Positions 18,143 through 27,146 of a stretch of DNA of 64,000 bases are shown here, piece after piece. The notes below the pieces were generated by a model that ran no database searches, was not told where the DNA came from, and saw only the letters and a program-made list of their open reading frames with translations. The DNA comes from CADCVW01 sp964251385 (GTDB taxonomy: Bacteria > Pseudomonadota > Alphaproteobacteria > Sphingomonadales > Sphingomonadaceae). How positions within the stretch are numbered: the first letter of the stretch is position 1; each line of letters begins with the position of its first letter. The stretch lies in the NCBI GenBank assembly GCA_964251385.1, contig CAXUJK010000002.1:558001-622000 (forward strand). Direction: 5' to 3'. A program made the position numbers and the translations under genes.

Positions 18143-19141
18143 TCATTCTGCTGCGACAGCTTGCCGGCGGATCATGACGGCGAGCCGGCGATCGATGATC
18201 TCCTCGGCCTCGGCGATGATGCGATCGACCAGCTTCTTCACGCTCGGCACGTCGTTGATCAGGCCCTGCACCATCCCGGCGGACCAGATGCCGCCGTCGG
18301 TGTCGCCCGCCTCCATCGCCGCGACGCCGCGCGTGCCGGCGACGAGGTGCTGGATGTCCTTGAACTCGGCGCCGCCGCGGCGCTCGATCGCGACCACCTC
18401 GTCGCTGACCGCGTTCTTCATCACGCGCGCGGTGTTGTGTAATGTGCGGAAGACGAGGTTGGTCTCGCGCTCGTCGTTGGCGACCATCCGCTGCTTGAAA
18501 CTGTCGGAGATTTGCGCTTCCTCGGTGACGCAGAAGCGCGTGCCCATGTTGATGCCGTCCGCGCCCAGCGCCAGCGCCGCTACGAGGCCGCGCCCATCGG
18601 CGAACCCGCCCGAGGCTAATATCGGGATCCTCAGCTTGTCCGCCGCGACGGGGATCAGGATCAGCCCCGGGATATCGTCCTCGCCCGGATGGCCGGCACA
18701 TTCGAAGCCGTCGATCGAGATCGCGTCCACGCCCTTGCGCTCGGCCGCGAGCGCGTGGCGCACGCTGGTGCACTTGTGAATGATCTTGACACCCGCGGCC
18801 TTAAGCATCGCCCATTGCTCGGCCACCGCGGGAGTGCCGGCGGTCTCCACCACCTTGACCCCGCTGTCGATGATCGCCTGCGCATAGGCGTTGTAGTCGG
18901 GCGCGTTGATCGTCGGGAACACCGTCAGGTTCACGCCGAACGGCTTGTCGGTGAGGTCGCGCGTGCGCCGGATCTCGTCGGCCAGCGCCTGGGGCGAGGG
19001 CTGCGTCAGCGCGGTGATGAAGCCGAGGGCACCGGCATTGGCCACCGCGGCGACGAGCTGCGCCTTGCCCACCCACTGCATGCCGCCCTGTGCGATCGGA
19101 TAGTCCACCCCGAACAACTCGGTGAACCGTGTCTTGAGCAT
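18143..19141 (-). CDS. Nitronate monooxygenase family flavoprotein (2-nitropropane dioxygenase-like)
   Basis: A 332-residue FMN TIM-barrel protein. The N-terminus reads MLKTRFTELFGVDYPIAQGG, the hallmark of the family, followed by MQWVGKAQLVAAVANAGALG. Later come ISIDGFECAGHPGEDD, with the His near the active site, and LASGGFADGRG and LGADGINMGTRF, the FMN phosphate-binding segments. Family members oxidise nitronates, but many close relatives in degradation clusters act as enoyl reductases or have no assigned reaction. It lies 12 bp after the aldehyde dehydrogenase and its stop is next to the start of the acyl-CoA synthetase, so it belongs to that operon. Function within the pathway is open. 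Confidence 0.88.
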   Translation of the reverse strand: MLKTRFTELFGVDYPIAQGGMQWVGKAQLVAAVANAGALGFITALTQPSPQALADEIRRTRDLTDKPFGVNLTVFPTINAPDYNAYAQAIIDSGVKVVETAGTPAVAEQWAMLKAAGVKIIHKCTSVRHALAAERKGVDAISIDGFECAGHPGEDDIPGLILIPVAADKLRIPILASGGFADGRGLVAALALGADGINMGTRFCVTEEAQISDSFKQRMVANDERETNLVFRTLHNTARVMKNAVSDEVVAIERRGGAEFKDIQHLVAGTRGVAAMEAGDTDGGIWSAGMVQGLINDVPSVKKLVDRIIAEAEEIIDRRLAVMIRRQAVAAE

Positions 19142-19153
19142 CCCCGCGTCCCC

Positions 19154-20614
19154 CTATTTGTCAAGCCGGACGTAGACGGCCTTTGACTCCAGGTAGGCGT
19201 CAATCCCCTCGAAGCCGTTCTCCCGCCCCCAGCCGGATTGCTTCACCCCGCCGAACGGTAGCGCCATGTCGGTGAGGCCGTGGCAGTTTACCCACACCAT
19301 GCCGCTGTCGAGCAGCCGCGCTGCGCGATGCGCCTGCCCGACGTCGCTGGTGTAGACGCTGGCGCCGAGGCCGTAGGCGCTCGCATTGCCCAGCCGCGGC
19401 ACGTCGTCCATGTCGTCGAAGCGCATAACGGTGAGAACCGGGCCGAAGATCTCCTCCTGCACGATCCGCATGTCCGGCGTGGCACAGGCGAAAATCGTCG
19501 GCCGCACGAAATAGCCGTCACCCGACGGCGCGACGCCGCCCGTCACCAGTTCCGCGCCGCTCTCCACGCCGTCCGCAACATAGCCCATCACCCGCTCGCG
19601 CTGGCGCTGCGAGATCAGCGGGCCAAGCTGGGTCAACGGCTCTAGCCCGCTGCCGAGCACGAGCTTTTCCGCCTCCGCCTGCAATCCCGCGACCACGCGA
19701 TCGTAGACGCGCGACTGGACGTAGAGCCGCGATCCAGCGGTGCAAACCTGCCCGCTGTTGGCGAAGATGCCGGTCGCGGCCGCGGGGATTGCGAGATCGA
19801 GATCGGCATCGTCGAACAGAAACACCGGGGACTTCCCGCCGAGCTCCAGCGTGACGCGCTTCAGGTCGTGCGCCGCCGCCGCGACGATCGACTTGCCGAC
19901 CGCGGTGGATCCAGTAAACGATACCTTGTCAACGCGCGGATGCTCCACCAGCGCGCGACCCACCGCATCGCCGGTGCCGGTGACGATGTTGAATACACCC
20001 GGCGGCACCCCCGCCTCCAGTGCCAGGGCGCCGAGCCGCAGCGCCGTGAGCGAAGTCTGCTCGGCGGGCTTCATCACCACGCTGCACCCCGCCGCGAGCG
20101 CCGGCGCAAGCTTGTTGCACGCGGTGATGAGCGGACCGTTCCACGGCAGGATCAGCGCCGCGACGCCGACCGGCTCCCGCTCGGAGAAGGCGTGGAACTC
20201 CAGGTCCGCGCCGATCCGGGCGGTGCGGCCGTGAATCTTGGTGCACATTCCGGCATAATAGCGCAACGCCTCCGCGCCAAGCCGGATCGTCAGCTCCGCA
20301 AATGCGATCGGCATGCCGTTGTCGAGCACCTCCAGCCGCGCGAGCTCTGCGATCTCCGCGAGCACGAGGTCCGACAGCCGCCACAGCACCGCCGCGCGCT
20401 CCGCCGCCGGCCGTCCGCGCCAGACGCGCTCGGCGAAGCTGGCGGCGGCGGCGGCCACCGCACGGTCGACGTCCACCCGGTCGCCCGCGGCCAGTCCGCC
20501 GATCCGTTGCCCGTTCGCCGGGTTCTCTATCGCCAGCTCCGCGCCGGATGCGGCGGCGACCCACTCGCCTCCGATCAGCAGCTTTGATGCCGGCACCGTC
20601 TCTCCTACCGTCAT
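19154..20614 (-). CDS. Aldehyde dehydrogenase (NAD(P)-dependent, ALDH superfamily)
   Basis: A 486-residue aldehyde dehydrogenase from the ATG at 20614, which overlaps the stop of the alcohol dehydrogenase by 4 bp. The cofactor-binding PWNGPLITACNKLAPALAAG is near residue 150, FTGSTAVGKSI near 230, the general base in LELGGKSPVF near 255 and the nucleophile Cys in FANSGQVCTAGSRLYV near 290. QEEIFGPVLTVM gives the C-terminal Glu-Phe motif. All catalytic residues are present. It should oxidise the aldehyde made by the upstream zinc alcohol dehydrogenase to the acid used by the acyl-CoA synthetase two genes on. An open frame continues upstream, but inside the alcohol dehydrogenase gene. Confidence 0.94.
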   Translation of the reverse strand: MTVGETVPASKLLIGGEWVAAASGAELAIENPANGQRIGGLAAGDRVDVDRAVAAAAASFAERVWRGRPAAERAAVLWRLSDLVLAEIAELARLEVLDNGMPIAFAELTIRLGAEALRYYAGMCTKIHGRTARIGADLEFHAFSEREPVGVAALILPWNGPLITACNKLAPALAAGCSVVMKPAEQTSLTALRLGALALEAGVPPGVFNIVTGTGDAVGRALVEHPRVDKVSFTGSTAVGKSIVAAAAHDLKRVTLELGGKSPVFLFDDADLDLAIPAAATGIFANSGQVCTAGSRLYVQSRVYDRVVAGLQAEAEKLVLGSGLEPLTQLGPLISQRQRERVMGYVADGVESGAELVTGGVAPSGDGYFVRPTIFACATPDMRIVQEEIFGPVLTVMRFDDMDDVPRLGNASAYGLGASVYTSDVGQAHRAARLLDSGMVWVNCHGLTDMALPFGGVKQSGWGRENGFEGIDAYLESKAVYVRLDK

Positions 20615-21714
20615 TGCGCTCTCACCGTATTGATCACGTCGTCGAAGACAATGACGCTGCGCGCCTGCGCGCCGCCGTGCATCGCGTCGAACCCGTGGTT
20701 GATCTCGCCAAGCGCGATCCGCTCGGCGATCAGCCTGTCGAGATCGAGCTTGCCTTCCAAGTACATCGCGGCATAGCGCGGGATGTCGCGCACGAAGGCG
20801 GACGAGCCCAGGAACGATCCCTGCACCCGCCACTCATTGCGCAACATAGCGATGCCCGGAAGCGCGACGATGCCGTCGTCTGGCATGGCGCCCACGATCG
20901 TCATCAGCCCGCCCGGCGCGAGCATCTCCACCGCCTGGGTCATCGTTCCGGGCAGGCCGATCGCCTCGAACGTGTAATCGGCGCCGCCGCGCGTCAGTTC
21001 GCGCACCTCGGACACGGCCTCCCGCCCGCCCGGGAAGGCGTCGGTCGCGCCCATCTCCAAGGCGAGCGCGCGCTTTTCCGCCGCGCGGTCAACCGCGACG
21101 ATACGCTCCGCGCCGGCGATGCGCGCACCCTGCACGATGTTCAGCCCGACACCTCCGCAGCCAATAACGACCACGCTGCTGCCCGGATGCACGCGCGCGG
21201 CGTTGAACACCGCGCCCAGCCCCGTTAGCACGCCGCAGCCGAGCAGCGCGGCGCGATCAAGCGGCATCTGGCGCGGGATCGTCACTACGGCATGCTCATG
21301 GACGAGCACCTGCTCGGCGAAGCCGGCGAGCTGGCTGAACTGGGTGACGGTGGTGCCGCGCAGCGTGAGTCGCGGGCGGCCGTCGTGCCGCGCCGGGCGA
21401 TCCGCGCATAGCTGGCTCTTGCCTGAGAGGCATGTAGCGCAATGGCCGCAGAACTGCGCTGCGCAGGTGACGACATGATCGCCGACCCGAACCCCCGTGA
21501 CGTCCGCGCCCACCTCCTCCACAATGCCCGCGATCTCGTGCCCCAGCACGACCGGAGTGACGACGTCGCGCATCCCGCTCACGTAATTGTAGTCGCTGTG
21601 GCACAGCCCGCTCGCCGCAACGCGCACCAGGATCTCGCGCGGCGCCGGGGAGTCGATCGCCACCTCCTCGATCGACAGCGGCGTCTTCGCCGCGAACAGT
21701 ACAGCAGCCTTCAC
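20611..21714 (-). CDS. Zinc-dependent alcohol dehydrogenase (MDR superfamily, class III-like)
   Basis: A 367-residue medium-chain dehydrogenase. Catalytic zinc ligands sit in GLCHSDYN (Cys) and VVLGHEIAG (His), and the structural zinc lobe is complete: CxxCxxCx7C in FCGHCATCLSGKSQLC near residues 92-107. The Rossmann motif is VVVIGCGGVGLNIVQGA near 180, ending in AVD, which favours NAD. It oxidises an alcohol to the aldehyde. First gene of the minus-strand operon ADH-ALDH-NMO-acyl-CoA synthetase, divergent from an SMP-30 gene across a short gap that contains a shared motif (21756). Confidence 0.94.
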   Translation of the reverse strand: MKAAVLFAAKTPLSIEEVAIDSPAPREILVRVAASGLCHSDYNYVSGMRDVVTPVVLGHEIAGIVEEVGADVTGVRVGDHVVTCAAQFCGHCATCLSGKSQLCADRPARHDGRPRLTLRGTTVTQFSQLAGFAEQVLVHEHAVVTIPRQMPLDRAALLGCGVLTGLGAVFNAARVHPGSSVVVIGCGGVGLNIVQGARIAGAERIVAVDRAAEKRALALEMGATDAFPGGREAVSEVRELTRGGADYTFEAIGLPGTMTQAVEMLAPGGLMTIVGAMPDDGIVALPGIAMLRNEWRVQGSFLGSSAFVRDIPRYAAMYLEGKLDLDRLIAERIALGEINHGFDAMHGGAQARSVIVFDDVINTVRAQ

Positions 21715-21755
21715 CGCCCACCTCGCGAGACCAAAACGAAAAATCTAGTAAACAT

Positions 21756-21766
21756 GCGTACCGTGT
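21756..21766. promoter_or_regulatory. Candidate shared operator, copy 1 (ATGCGTACCGT)
   Basis: The 11-mer ATGCGTACCGT lies in the 79 bp gap between the divergent alcohol dehydrogenase and SMP-30 genes. Its reverse complement, ACGGTACGCAT, occurs again at 22779-22789 in the next gap, upstream of the cupin gene. Two copies of an 11-mer in successive promoter gaps of one cluster suggest a common regulator, possibly the MarR protein at 27681. Confidence 0.4.
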
Positions 21767-21793
21767 GACACAGCACGAACTTGCTGTCCAGCT

Positions 21794-22753
21794 ATGGTGC
21801 GTGCGACGATGACGAAGACGGAAGAGCCGTGGTTGCGGTCCCAGCCCGAGCTAATCGCCGACGGCCTCGTCTTCCCGGAGGCGCCACGGTGGCGCGATGG
21901 GCGCCTGTGGATTTCCGACATGCACGATGGCCGCGTCTTGGCCACGGACGCGGAGGGACGGCTGCACCCCCAGTTCTCGGTGAACGACAAGCCATCGGGT
22001 CTCGGCTTCGATCGATCCGGACGTCTGTTGGTGTGTCTAATGCAGTCTCGCCGGATCATGCGTTGGGAGGATGGGCGGCTCGGCCTTTTCGCCGACCTGT
22101 CCGCCCTTGCGCCCTTCCCAATCAACGACATGGTCGTGGATCGGCGTGGTGTGTGCTACGTTGGGAGCCTTGGGTTCGATCCATGGGGCGACGTCGCGGC
22201 CGCTAATCTGCCCGACACGGCGAGCCAGACGGCGTCGATCGGACCGGCGCCGCTGTTCCTCGTCCGCCCAGACGGGACCGCCTGCGTCGCCACGGACGAG
22301 CTCGTCTTCCCAAACGGCATGGCGTTCGACCCCGACGGCCGGCACCTGTTCGTCGCGGAGACCTACGGTCATCGCATTGCGCGGCTTCGCCTCGACCGCG
22401 TCGGCGGCATCGCCGGCTGCGCCACCTTCGTGTCCTTCGCTGCCGCGCCTTCGGCCAGCGTGGCAGAGGCAGTTGCATGCGGCGCGGTGATGCCGGACGG
22501 CATCGCGCGGGGCCCCGACGGCACGCTGTGGGTCGCGGACGCGAACGGATCGGGCGTGTTGCGGGTTGATCAAAGGGGATCGGTCACTGGGCGAGTGGAG
22601 GTGCCCGGACGGGCGGTGTATGCCGTGGCGGTGGGGGGTAACGACGGTCGCACGCTGTTCCTCTGCGCGGCGCCCCGCCTGCCCGACCGGGCATCCCGCC
22701 CTGCGCGCTCAGGCGCTGTGTTTGGGCTGCGCATCGATACCGCGGGCGATTGA
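21794..22753 (+). CDS. SMP-30/gluconolactonase/LRE family protein
   Basis: A 319-residue six-bladed beta-propeller protein. Near the start, GLVFPEAPRWRDGRLWISDM is the SMP-30 first-blade signature with the metal-binding Glu (PEAPRW). FPINDMVVDRRGVCYVGSLG holds the Asn-Asp metal site and ELVFPNGMAFDPDGRHLFVA the later one; VMPDGIARGPDGTLWVAD closes the ring. These enzymes hydrolyse lactones using a divalent metal. It could open a lactone made in this pathway. The start at 21794 is an ATG; a second in-frame ATG at 21809 is possible. It leads a plus-strand run into the cupin and hydratase genes. Confidence 0.88.
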   Translation: MVRATMTKTEEPWLRSQPELIADGLVFPEAPRWRDGRLWISDMHDGRVLATDAEGRLHPQFSVNDKPSGLGFDRSGRLLVCLMQSRRIMRWEDGRLGLFADLSALAPFPINDMVVDRRGVCYVGSLGFDPWGDVAAANLPDTASQTASIGPAPLFLVRPDGTACVATDELVFPNGMAFDPDGRHLFVAETYGHRIARLRLDRVGGIAGCATFVSFAAAPSASVAEAVACGAVMPDGIARGPDGTLWVADANGSGVLRVDQRGSVTGRVEVPGRAVYAVAVGGNDGRTLFLCAAPRLPDRASRPARSGAVFGLRIDTAGD

Positions 22754-22770
22754 CACTGCCGCGAAAGACC

Positions 22771-22789
22771 GCGTACATACGGTACGCAT
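22771..22789. promoter_or_regulatory. Candidate operator, copy 2, with inverted repeat
   Basis: GCGTAC-ATACG-GTACGC (22771-22787) is a perfect inverted repeat with 6 bp arms, and it contains most of ACGGTACGCAT (22779-22789), the reverse complement of the 11-mer at 21756. It sits about 50 bp before the cupin start, a usual place for a repressor site. Confidence 0.42.
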
Positions 22790-22834
22790 ACGAACTTTCG
22801 TCGCGGTTCCGGCGATCATGAATTGGAGGGGCTG

Positions 22835-23341
22835 ATGTCGTTCGACAGGATCATCGTTCTCGGTCGTGAAGACGTGCGTGAGACCAGGCTGGAACTGCGG
22901 CCGTATTATTACGTGAAGGCGACTGCGGCCGACACAAATGGCGCGTTCACCCTGCGGATGACCCACGTTCGCAAGAGCATCCGTCGGCATACTCACATCC
23001 GCGTCGATGAAAGCTTCTTCATGCTCGAAGGCGAGCTGAACGTGCATTTCGGCGCGGAGGGGGTGCGCGTCGAAAACGTGACGCCCGGCATGTACGTCTT
23101 CATGCCGCACGGGGTGCCGCATGCGATCGAGCTGCTGTCGCCGGAAGGGGCGAGGATGATCGCGGTGAGCACACCGGGCGGTGACGAGGCGTTTCTTGAG
23201 GAAATCGTGGAATCGATCAACCGCCTTGGCCGCAAGGACGATACCCATCCCGAATATATCGAGATGGCGCGCCGCCACGGCATCATCTTTGACGAGCCGG
23301 AGGTCAGCGCCGACGATCTCGTGCAGGCCACCCGGCTCTGA
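22835..23341 (+). CDS. Cupin domain protein
   Basis: A 168-residue single-domain cupin from the ATG at 22835, preceded by GGAGGGG. The first cupin motif reads IRRHTHIRVDESFFMLEGEL, with His-x-His, Glu and the conserved EGEL turn; the second is TPGMYVFMPHGVPHAIEL with the last His. All four usual metal ligands look present, so a metal-dependent enzyme or a small-molecule sensor are both possible. It is 43 bp upstream of a crotonase gene and likely co-transcribed with it. Its substrate is not known; cupins in such clusters include dioxygenases, isomerases and lactone-binding proteins. Confidence 0.85.
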   Translation: MSFDRIIVLGREDVRETRLELRPYYYVKATAADTNGAFTLRMTHVRKSIRRHTHIRVDESFFMLEGELNVHFGAEGVRVENVTPGMYVFMPHGVPHAIELLSPEGARMIAVSTPGGDEAFLEEIVESINRLGRKDDTHPEYIEMARRHGIIFDEPEVSADDLVQATRL

Positions 23342-23384
23342 GCCGCACCGTCTTTATCGCAACGTCATGGAGGCGCAGCCGCAG

Positions 23385-24224
23385 ATGACGGGTTCCACCG
23401 ACTATCAGTACATCACCTATGCGGTGACCGACGGGGTTGCCGAACTGGTGCTCAATCGTCCTGACAAGCTCAACGCCTTCCACCTGCCGATGTATCACGA
23501 GACGTGTAACGCGTTCGAGCGCGCGCAGGCGGACGACGCCGTCCGCGTGATCCTGCTGCGCGGCGCGGGCAGGGCGTTCTGTGCCGGGCGGGATTTCAGC
23601 TTCAGTTCGCAGATCCAGGAGGACGTCGGCCGCGACGCCTGGCGACGCGAGTACAAGCTGTGGACGCCGTGGACGCTCGACAACAACAAGATGATCGTCG
23701 CGCTAGTGCAAGGCTATGCGCTGGGCGGCGGCGGCACCTTGGCCTGGAGCGCCGACGTGACGCTCGCCGCAGAAGGAACCAAGTTCGGCTATCCCGAGAC
23801 GCGACATGGCACCGCGGGCAAGGTGATGATCTGGTCGTGGGCATTCGGGCCGAAGGTCGCGAAGGAGATCGTGGCCAGCGGGCGGTCGATCCTCGTCGAC
23901 GAGGCGCTCGACATGAACCTCGTAAACCGCGTCGTTCCCGCCGACAGGCTGGAGGAGGAGGGATGGAAGCTGGCGCGCGAAATCGCCGCGATGCCGGCGG
24001 GCGTGCCCGAGATCATCAAACGCATGACGAACTACGCCAGCCGCGAGATGGTCCGCGACGTGCTCGATCACCGCCGCTACGACGTCGACACCGCCGAGTG
24101 GGACGCCGCCGGCGTCGTCCCCTCGCTGTGGATGGCCAATGCGGAGGAAACGCTCGCGGCAACGCTCCGCGCGGGCGCTACGATGTCCCCGAAATCTAAC
24201 AATGGAGTCTCCGGTGCCCGATAA
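23385..24224 (+). CDS. Enoyl-CoA hydratase/isomerase family protein
   Basis: A 279-residue crotonase. LNRPDKLNAFHLPMYHE opens the domain, GRAFCAGRDFSFSS near residue 65 is the first oxyanion-hole segment, and GYALGGGGTLAWSADVTLAA the second. FGYPETRHGTAGKVMIW follows, where hydratases carry their catalytic residues; the RHGTAG run differs from the common EIxLG form, hinting at a specialised reaction. Start choice is between ATG 23385, which has GGAGG 11 bp upstream, and ATG 23367 without one. It overlaps the next crotonase gene, so the pair is coupled. Confidence 0.87.
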   Translation: MTGSTDYQYITYAVTDGVAELVLNRPDKLNAFHLPMYHETCNAFERAQADDAVRVILLRGAGRAFCAGRDFSFSSQIQEDVGRDAWRREYKLWTPWTLDNNKMIVALVQGYALGGGGTLAWSADVTLAAEGTKFGYPETRHGTAGKVMIWSWAFGPKVAKEIVASGRSILVDEALDMNLVNRVVPADRLEEEGWKLAREIAAMPAGVPEIIKRMTNYASREMVRDVLDHRRYDVDTAEWDAAGVVPSLWMANAEETLAATLRAGATMSPKSNNGVSGAR

Positions 24225-25008
24225 GCGAGTGGATGTTGCCGTCGCCGACAGGATCGCGACCTTCACCCTCAACCGTCCGGAACGCGATAACGCGATCGAC
24301 ACGGGAATGTACCGCGAGCTGCACGACGGATTGCAGCGCGCCGGCGAGTCTTCGGACGTCGACGTAGTCGTCCTGCAAGGCTCCGCCGACTGTTTCTCGG
24401 TCGGGGAGGATATGGAGGCGCTCGCCCGCAACGGTGGTCTTGCCGAATGGCGGCGTACCTATCGCGGCTTCGTGCAGGTGACATGGCACCTGCCCAAGAT
24501 GGTACTCTCCGCGGTCCGCGGCCCGGCGCTGGGCGTGGGCTGCGAGCTCGCGCTGCTTGCCGACGTGACCTATGCGACGCCGGACGCGTCGTTCGGCCAT
24601 CCCGAGATGGCGTTCGGGCTTGTGACCCCGACGGTGTGGCCGTGGCTTGCGGGGCCGAAGGCGGCAAAGGAATATCTCTCTTCCGGCCGCATTATGTCCG
24701 CCGTGGAGGCAAAGCGGGTCCGTCTCATCAACCAAGTATTCGAGCCCGATCGGCTTGACGCCGAGATTGCCTCGCTCGCGAGGGATTTCGCCTCCATGCC
24801 GCCGGGCGCCGCGGTGGCCAACAAGCGGCGGCTCAACTGGTCGTACCGTGACATCAGCCGCACGCTGCTCGACGACATCAATTACGGGCTCGACTTCCAG
24901 TGGCAGGTCGAGAACCGCTCGGTGGACGAGGCGTTCTACAAGAGCGTGAAGGAAAAGGGCGTGACCGGCGCGCTGAAGCAACGCAACGAACGGTATCAGA
25001 AGTCGTGA
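24214..25008 (+). CDS. Enoyl-CoA hydratase/isomerase family protein (second of a coupled pair)
   Basis: About 264 residues from a GTG at 24214, with GGAG 6 bp upstream, inside the end of the previous gene; an ATG at 24202 is the alternative. LNRPERDNAIDTGMYREL is the N-terminal crotonase motif, ADCFSVGEDMEALARNG the first oxyanion segment, and VRGPALGVGCELALLADV the second. FGHPEMAFGLVTPTVWPWL follows. It is related to but clearly different from its neighbour, so they likely act on consecutive or different intermediates. Its stop overlaps the start of the ADP-forming ligase by 4 bp (GTGA). Confidence 0.87.
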   Translation: MPDKRVDVAVADRIATFTLNRPERDNAIDTGMYRELHDGLQRAGESSDVDVVVLQGSADCFSVGEDMEALARNGGLAEWRRTYRGFVQVTWHLPKMVLSAVRGPALGVGCELALLADVTYATPDASFGHPEMAFGLVTPTVWPWLAGPKAAKEYLSSGRIMSAVEAKRVRLINQVFEPDRLDAEIASLARDFASMPPGAAVANKRRLNWSYRDISRTLLDDINYGLDFQWQVENRSVDEAFYKSVKEKGVTGALKQRNERYQKS

Positions 25009-27146
25009 TCGGTTCCGATCGACGCGCCCTAGTCGCGCGGCTGTTCGCCGCGCGCTCCATCGCGGTGGTCGGCGCATCGCCGAACAACGTCTACACTTGC
25101 AACGTCATCCCGCGAATTCGAGCGAGCAGGGACATGCAGGTCCATCTCGTAAACCCGGGCCGGCAGGAACTCGACGGCGTGCCCTGCCACGCTACGATCG
25201 AGGAGATCGAGGCGGAGGTCGACCTGGCCTTCGTCGCGGTCCCGGGCGACAGTGTGCTCGACGTGCTGCGCGCGGCTCAGCGGCGCAGCGTGGGCGCAGC
25301 CATTGTGGTGTCGGCCGGCTTCGGCGAAAGCCGGAGCGCGGAGGGGCAGCACCACTTGGATGCGCTCCGGGCTTTCTCGCGCGACAGCGACATGGCGATC
25401 TGCGGACCGTCGTGCCTCGGTTTCGCAAACGTCGTCGAGCAGCGCGATCTCTTCGCAACGGGTACGCCGGGCCGCATACCGGCGGGCAGGATTGCGCTGA
25501 TCTCGCAAAGCGGGGGCACGCTGTCGGGCCTGATCCGCTCCGCCACGGCGCGCAATCTGGGCTTCAGCCAGATCGTATCGTCGGGCGGCGAGGCGTGCCT
25601 GGATTGCTGCGACTACCTCGATTACATTCTCGAAACGCCGGAAACGCGCGCCGTTTGCCTGTTCTTGGAGGACCTGCGCGATCCCGATCGCTTCCTGACG
25701 CTGTGCCGCCGCGCGGCCGAGCGCGACATCGCGCTGTCATGCATCAAGATCGGCCAGAGCGAACCGGGCCAACGCGCGGCGCTCGGCCATACCGGCGCGA
25801 TCACGGGCGCCGATGATTATTTTGAGGCGCTGTTCGATGCCGGTGGGGTGGCGCGTTGCTTCAGCGTCGAAGACATGCTGGACGGCATCGCGGTGTTGGC
25901 GCAGGCGGCCGCCGCTGCGCAACCGACCGGCGACCGGCTGGCGATCGTCACGGTCTCTGGCGGCACGGGCACGCTGCTGGCTGATCTCGCGACACGTGCG
26001 GGGCTGAATATTCCTCCGCTCGGCGCCGAAGCACGTGCCGCAATCGAGGCAACCGTCCCAGCTCGACTGCGCATCGACAACCCCGTCGATATTCCTGCCC
26101 AGGTCCGCGGCGGCGATCGCGCCATTTGGAACGGTGCGATCGCCGCCATGGCGGCCAGCGGCGACTTCGACGCGGTGCTGGTGGCAGATCTGCATGAGAA
26201 CGACGCCTCACATGTCGCCGATCTGGCTGATGTGGCGCAAGAACACGGCACGCCCGTGCTGCTGACCTCCTCGACCGACGGCCTCACGATCGCCGGGCCG
26301 GATGCGGTGGCGAAGGCTGGCCAGCTCGGCCTCCCCATGTTGCGCGGCGCGCGGGCGGCGGTTCACGGCATCGCCGCGGCAGTGCGGCAGCACCGCGCGC
26401 GGCAATCGGTGCTCACGCAGCCGGCGAGCTGGTGGCTGCCCGCGGCGATCGATGCGACGCTGCCGGGCACGTTCAGCATTCCTCCGCCGTTGGCGGAAGG
26501 CTCGGCGCCGCTGAACGAGCTCGAATGGCGCGCGCTGTTCGCCCGCACCGGTTTCCCCGGCCCGCGCGAGATTTTCTTGACGGAGACCGACGATGCTGCG
26601 GAGGCGGCTTGGACACTTCGGCCGCCGTTTGCGGTGAAGGGTGTGGCCGCGGGGATCGTCCACAAGGTGGCGGCGGGGCTGGTGGCGCTAGGCATTCCCG
26701 ATCGCGAAGCGGTTGTTGCCGAGATCGGCCGCATGGCCGCGGCGGCGGCTGCGTCCGGCATCTATGTCGAGGGATGGATCGTGCAGGAGATGGCGACCAA
26801 TTCGGAAGCGGAACTCTACGTCAGTTGCGTGTCGGAAGGAGGCAGGCGCCCGATGGTAACGCTTGGCCTGGGCGGCGGTAACGTCGAAAGCGGCCGACGC
26901 TTCTCGCGACGGCTGGCGCCGGTCAGCATCGGCACCGCCCTGAACATGATTGCGCAAGCAACCGATCTGGTGTCGCACAGGGCGACGCCGCGCGCTGCCG
27001 AGGCGGTGGCAACGCTCTCGCAGATCGCAATGGCAAATCGTGGATCGATCGAGCTGATCGAGATCAATCCGATCCTGCTATGCGGCAACGGCGAGGCGAT
27101 CGCCGTCGACACCGTGGTGGGCCTGAGTCAACCGCGACCTGAGTGA
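25005..27146 (+). CDS. Acyl-CoA synthetase, ADP-forming type (acetate--CoA ligase family, fused alpha-beta)
   Basis: A 713-residue protein from a GTG at 25005. Residues 1-130 are a CoA-binding Rossmann domain (SIAVVGASPNNVYTCN). The succinyl-CoA-ligase-like part follows: ALISQSGGTLSGLI, and GHTGAITGADDYFEALFD near residue 260, whose His is the expected phosphohistidine. The C-terminal part from about 500 is an ATP-grasp domain ending IELIEINPILL. These enzymes interconvert acyl-CoA plus ADP with acid plus ATP; some relatives are peptide lysine acetyltransferases, but no GNAT domain is present here. It ends the plus-strand operon of cupin and hydratases and may release an acid from its CoA ester with ATP gain. 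Confidence 0.88.
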   Translation: MIGSDRRALVARLFAARSIAVVGASPNNVYTCNVIPRIRASRDMQVHLVNPGRQELDGVPCHATIEEIEAEVDLAFVAVPGDSVLDVLRAAQRRSVGAAIVVSAGFGESRSAEGQHHLDALRAFSRDSDMAICGPSCLGFANVVEQRDLFATGTPGRIPAGRIALISQSGGTLSGLIRSATARNLGFSQIVSSGGEACLDCCDYLDYILETPETRAVCLFLEDLRDPDRFLTLCRRAAERDIALSCIKIGQSEPGQRAALGHTGAITGADDYFEALFDAGGVARCFSVEDMLDGIAVLAQAAAAAQPTGDRLAIVTVSGGTGTLLADLATRAGLNIPPLGAEARAAIEATVPARLRIDNPVDIPAQVRGGDRAIWNGAIAAMAASGDFDAVLVADLHENDASHVADLADVAQEHGTPVLLTSSTDGLTIAGPDAVAKAGQLGLPMLRGARAAVHGIAAAVRQHRARQSVLTQPASWWLPAAIDATLPGTFSIPPPLAEGSAPLNELEWRALFARTGFPGPREIFLTETDDAAEAAWTLRPPFAVKGVAAGIVHKVAAGLVALGIPDREAVVAEIGRMAAAAAASGIYVEGWIVQEMATNSEAELYVSCVSEGGRRPMVTLGLGGGNVESGRRFSRRLAPVSIGTALNMIAQATDLVSHRATPRAAEAVATLSQIAMANRGSIELIEINPILLCGNGEAIAVDTVVGLSQPRPE

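Noticed and set aside
16434..18773. A 779-residue protein made from the acyl-CoA synthetase frame extended upstream
   Set aside because: The extra N-terminal part runs out of phase through the nitronate monooxygenase gene and is Arg-rich nonsense; the GTG at 18119 has the ribosome-binding site.
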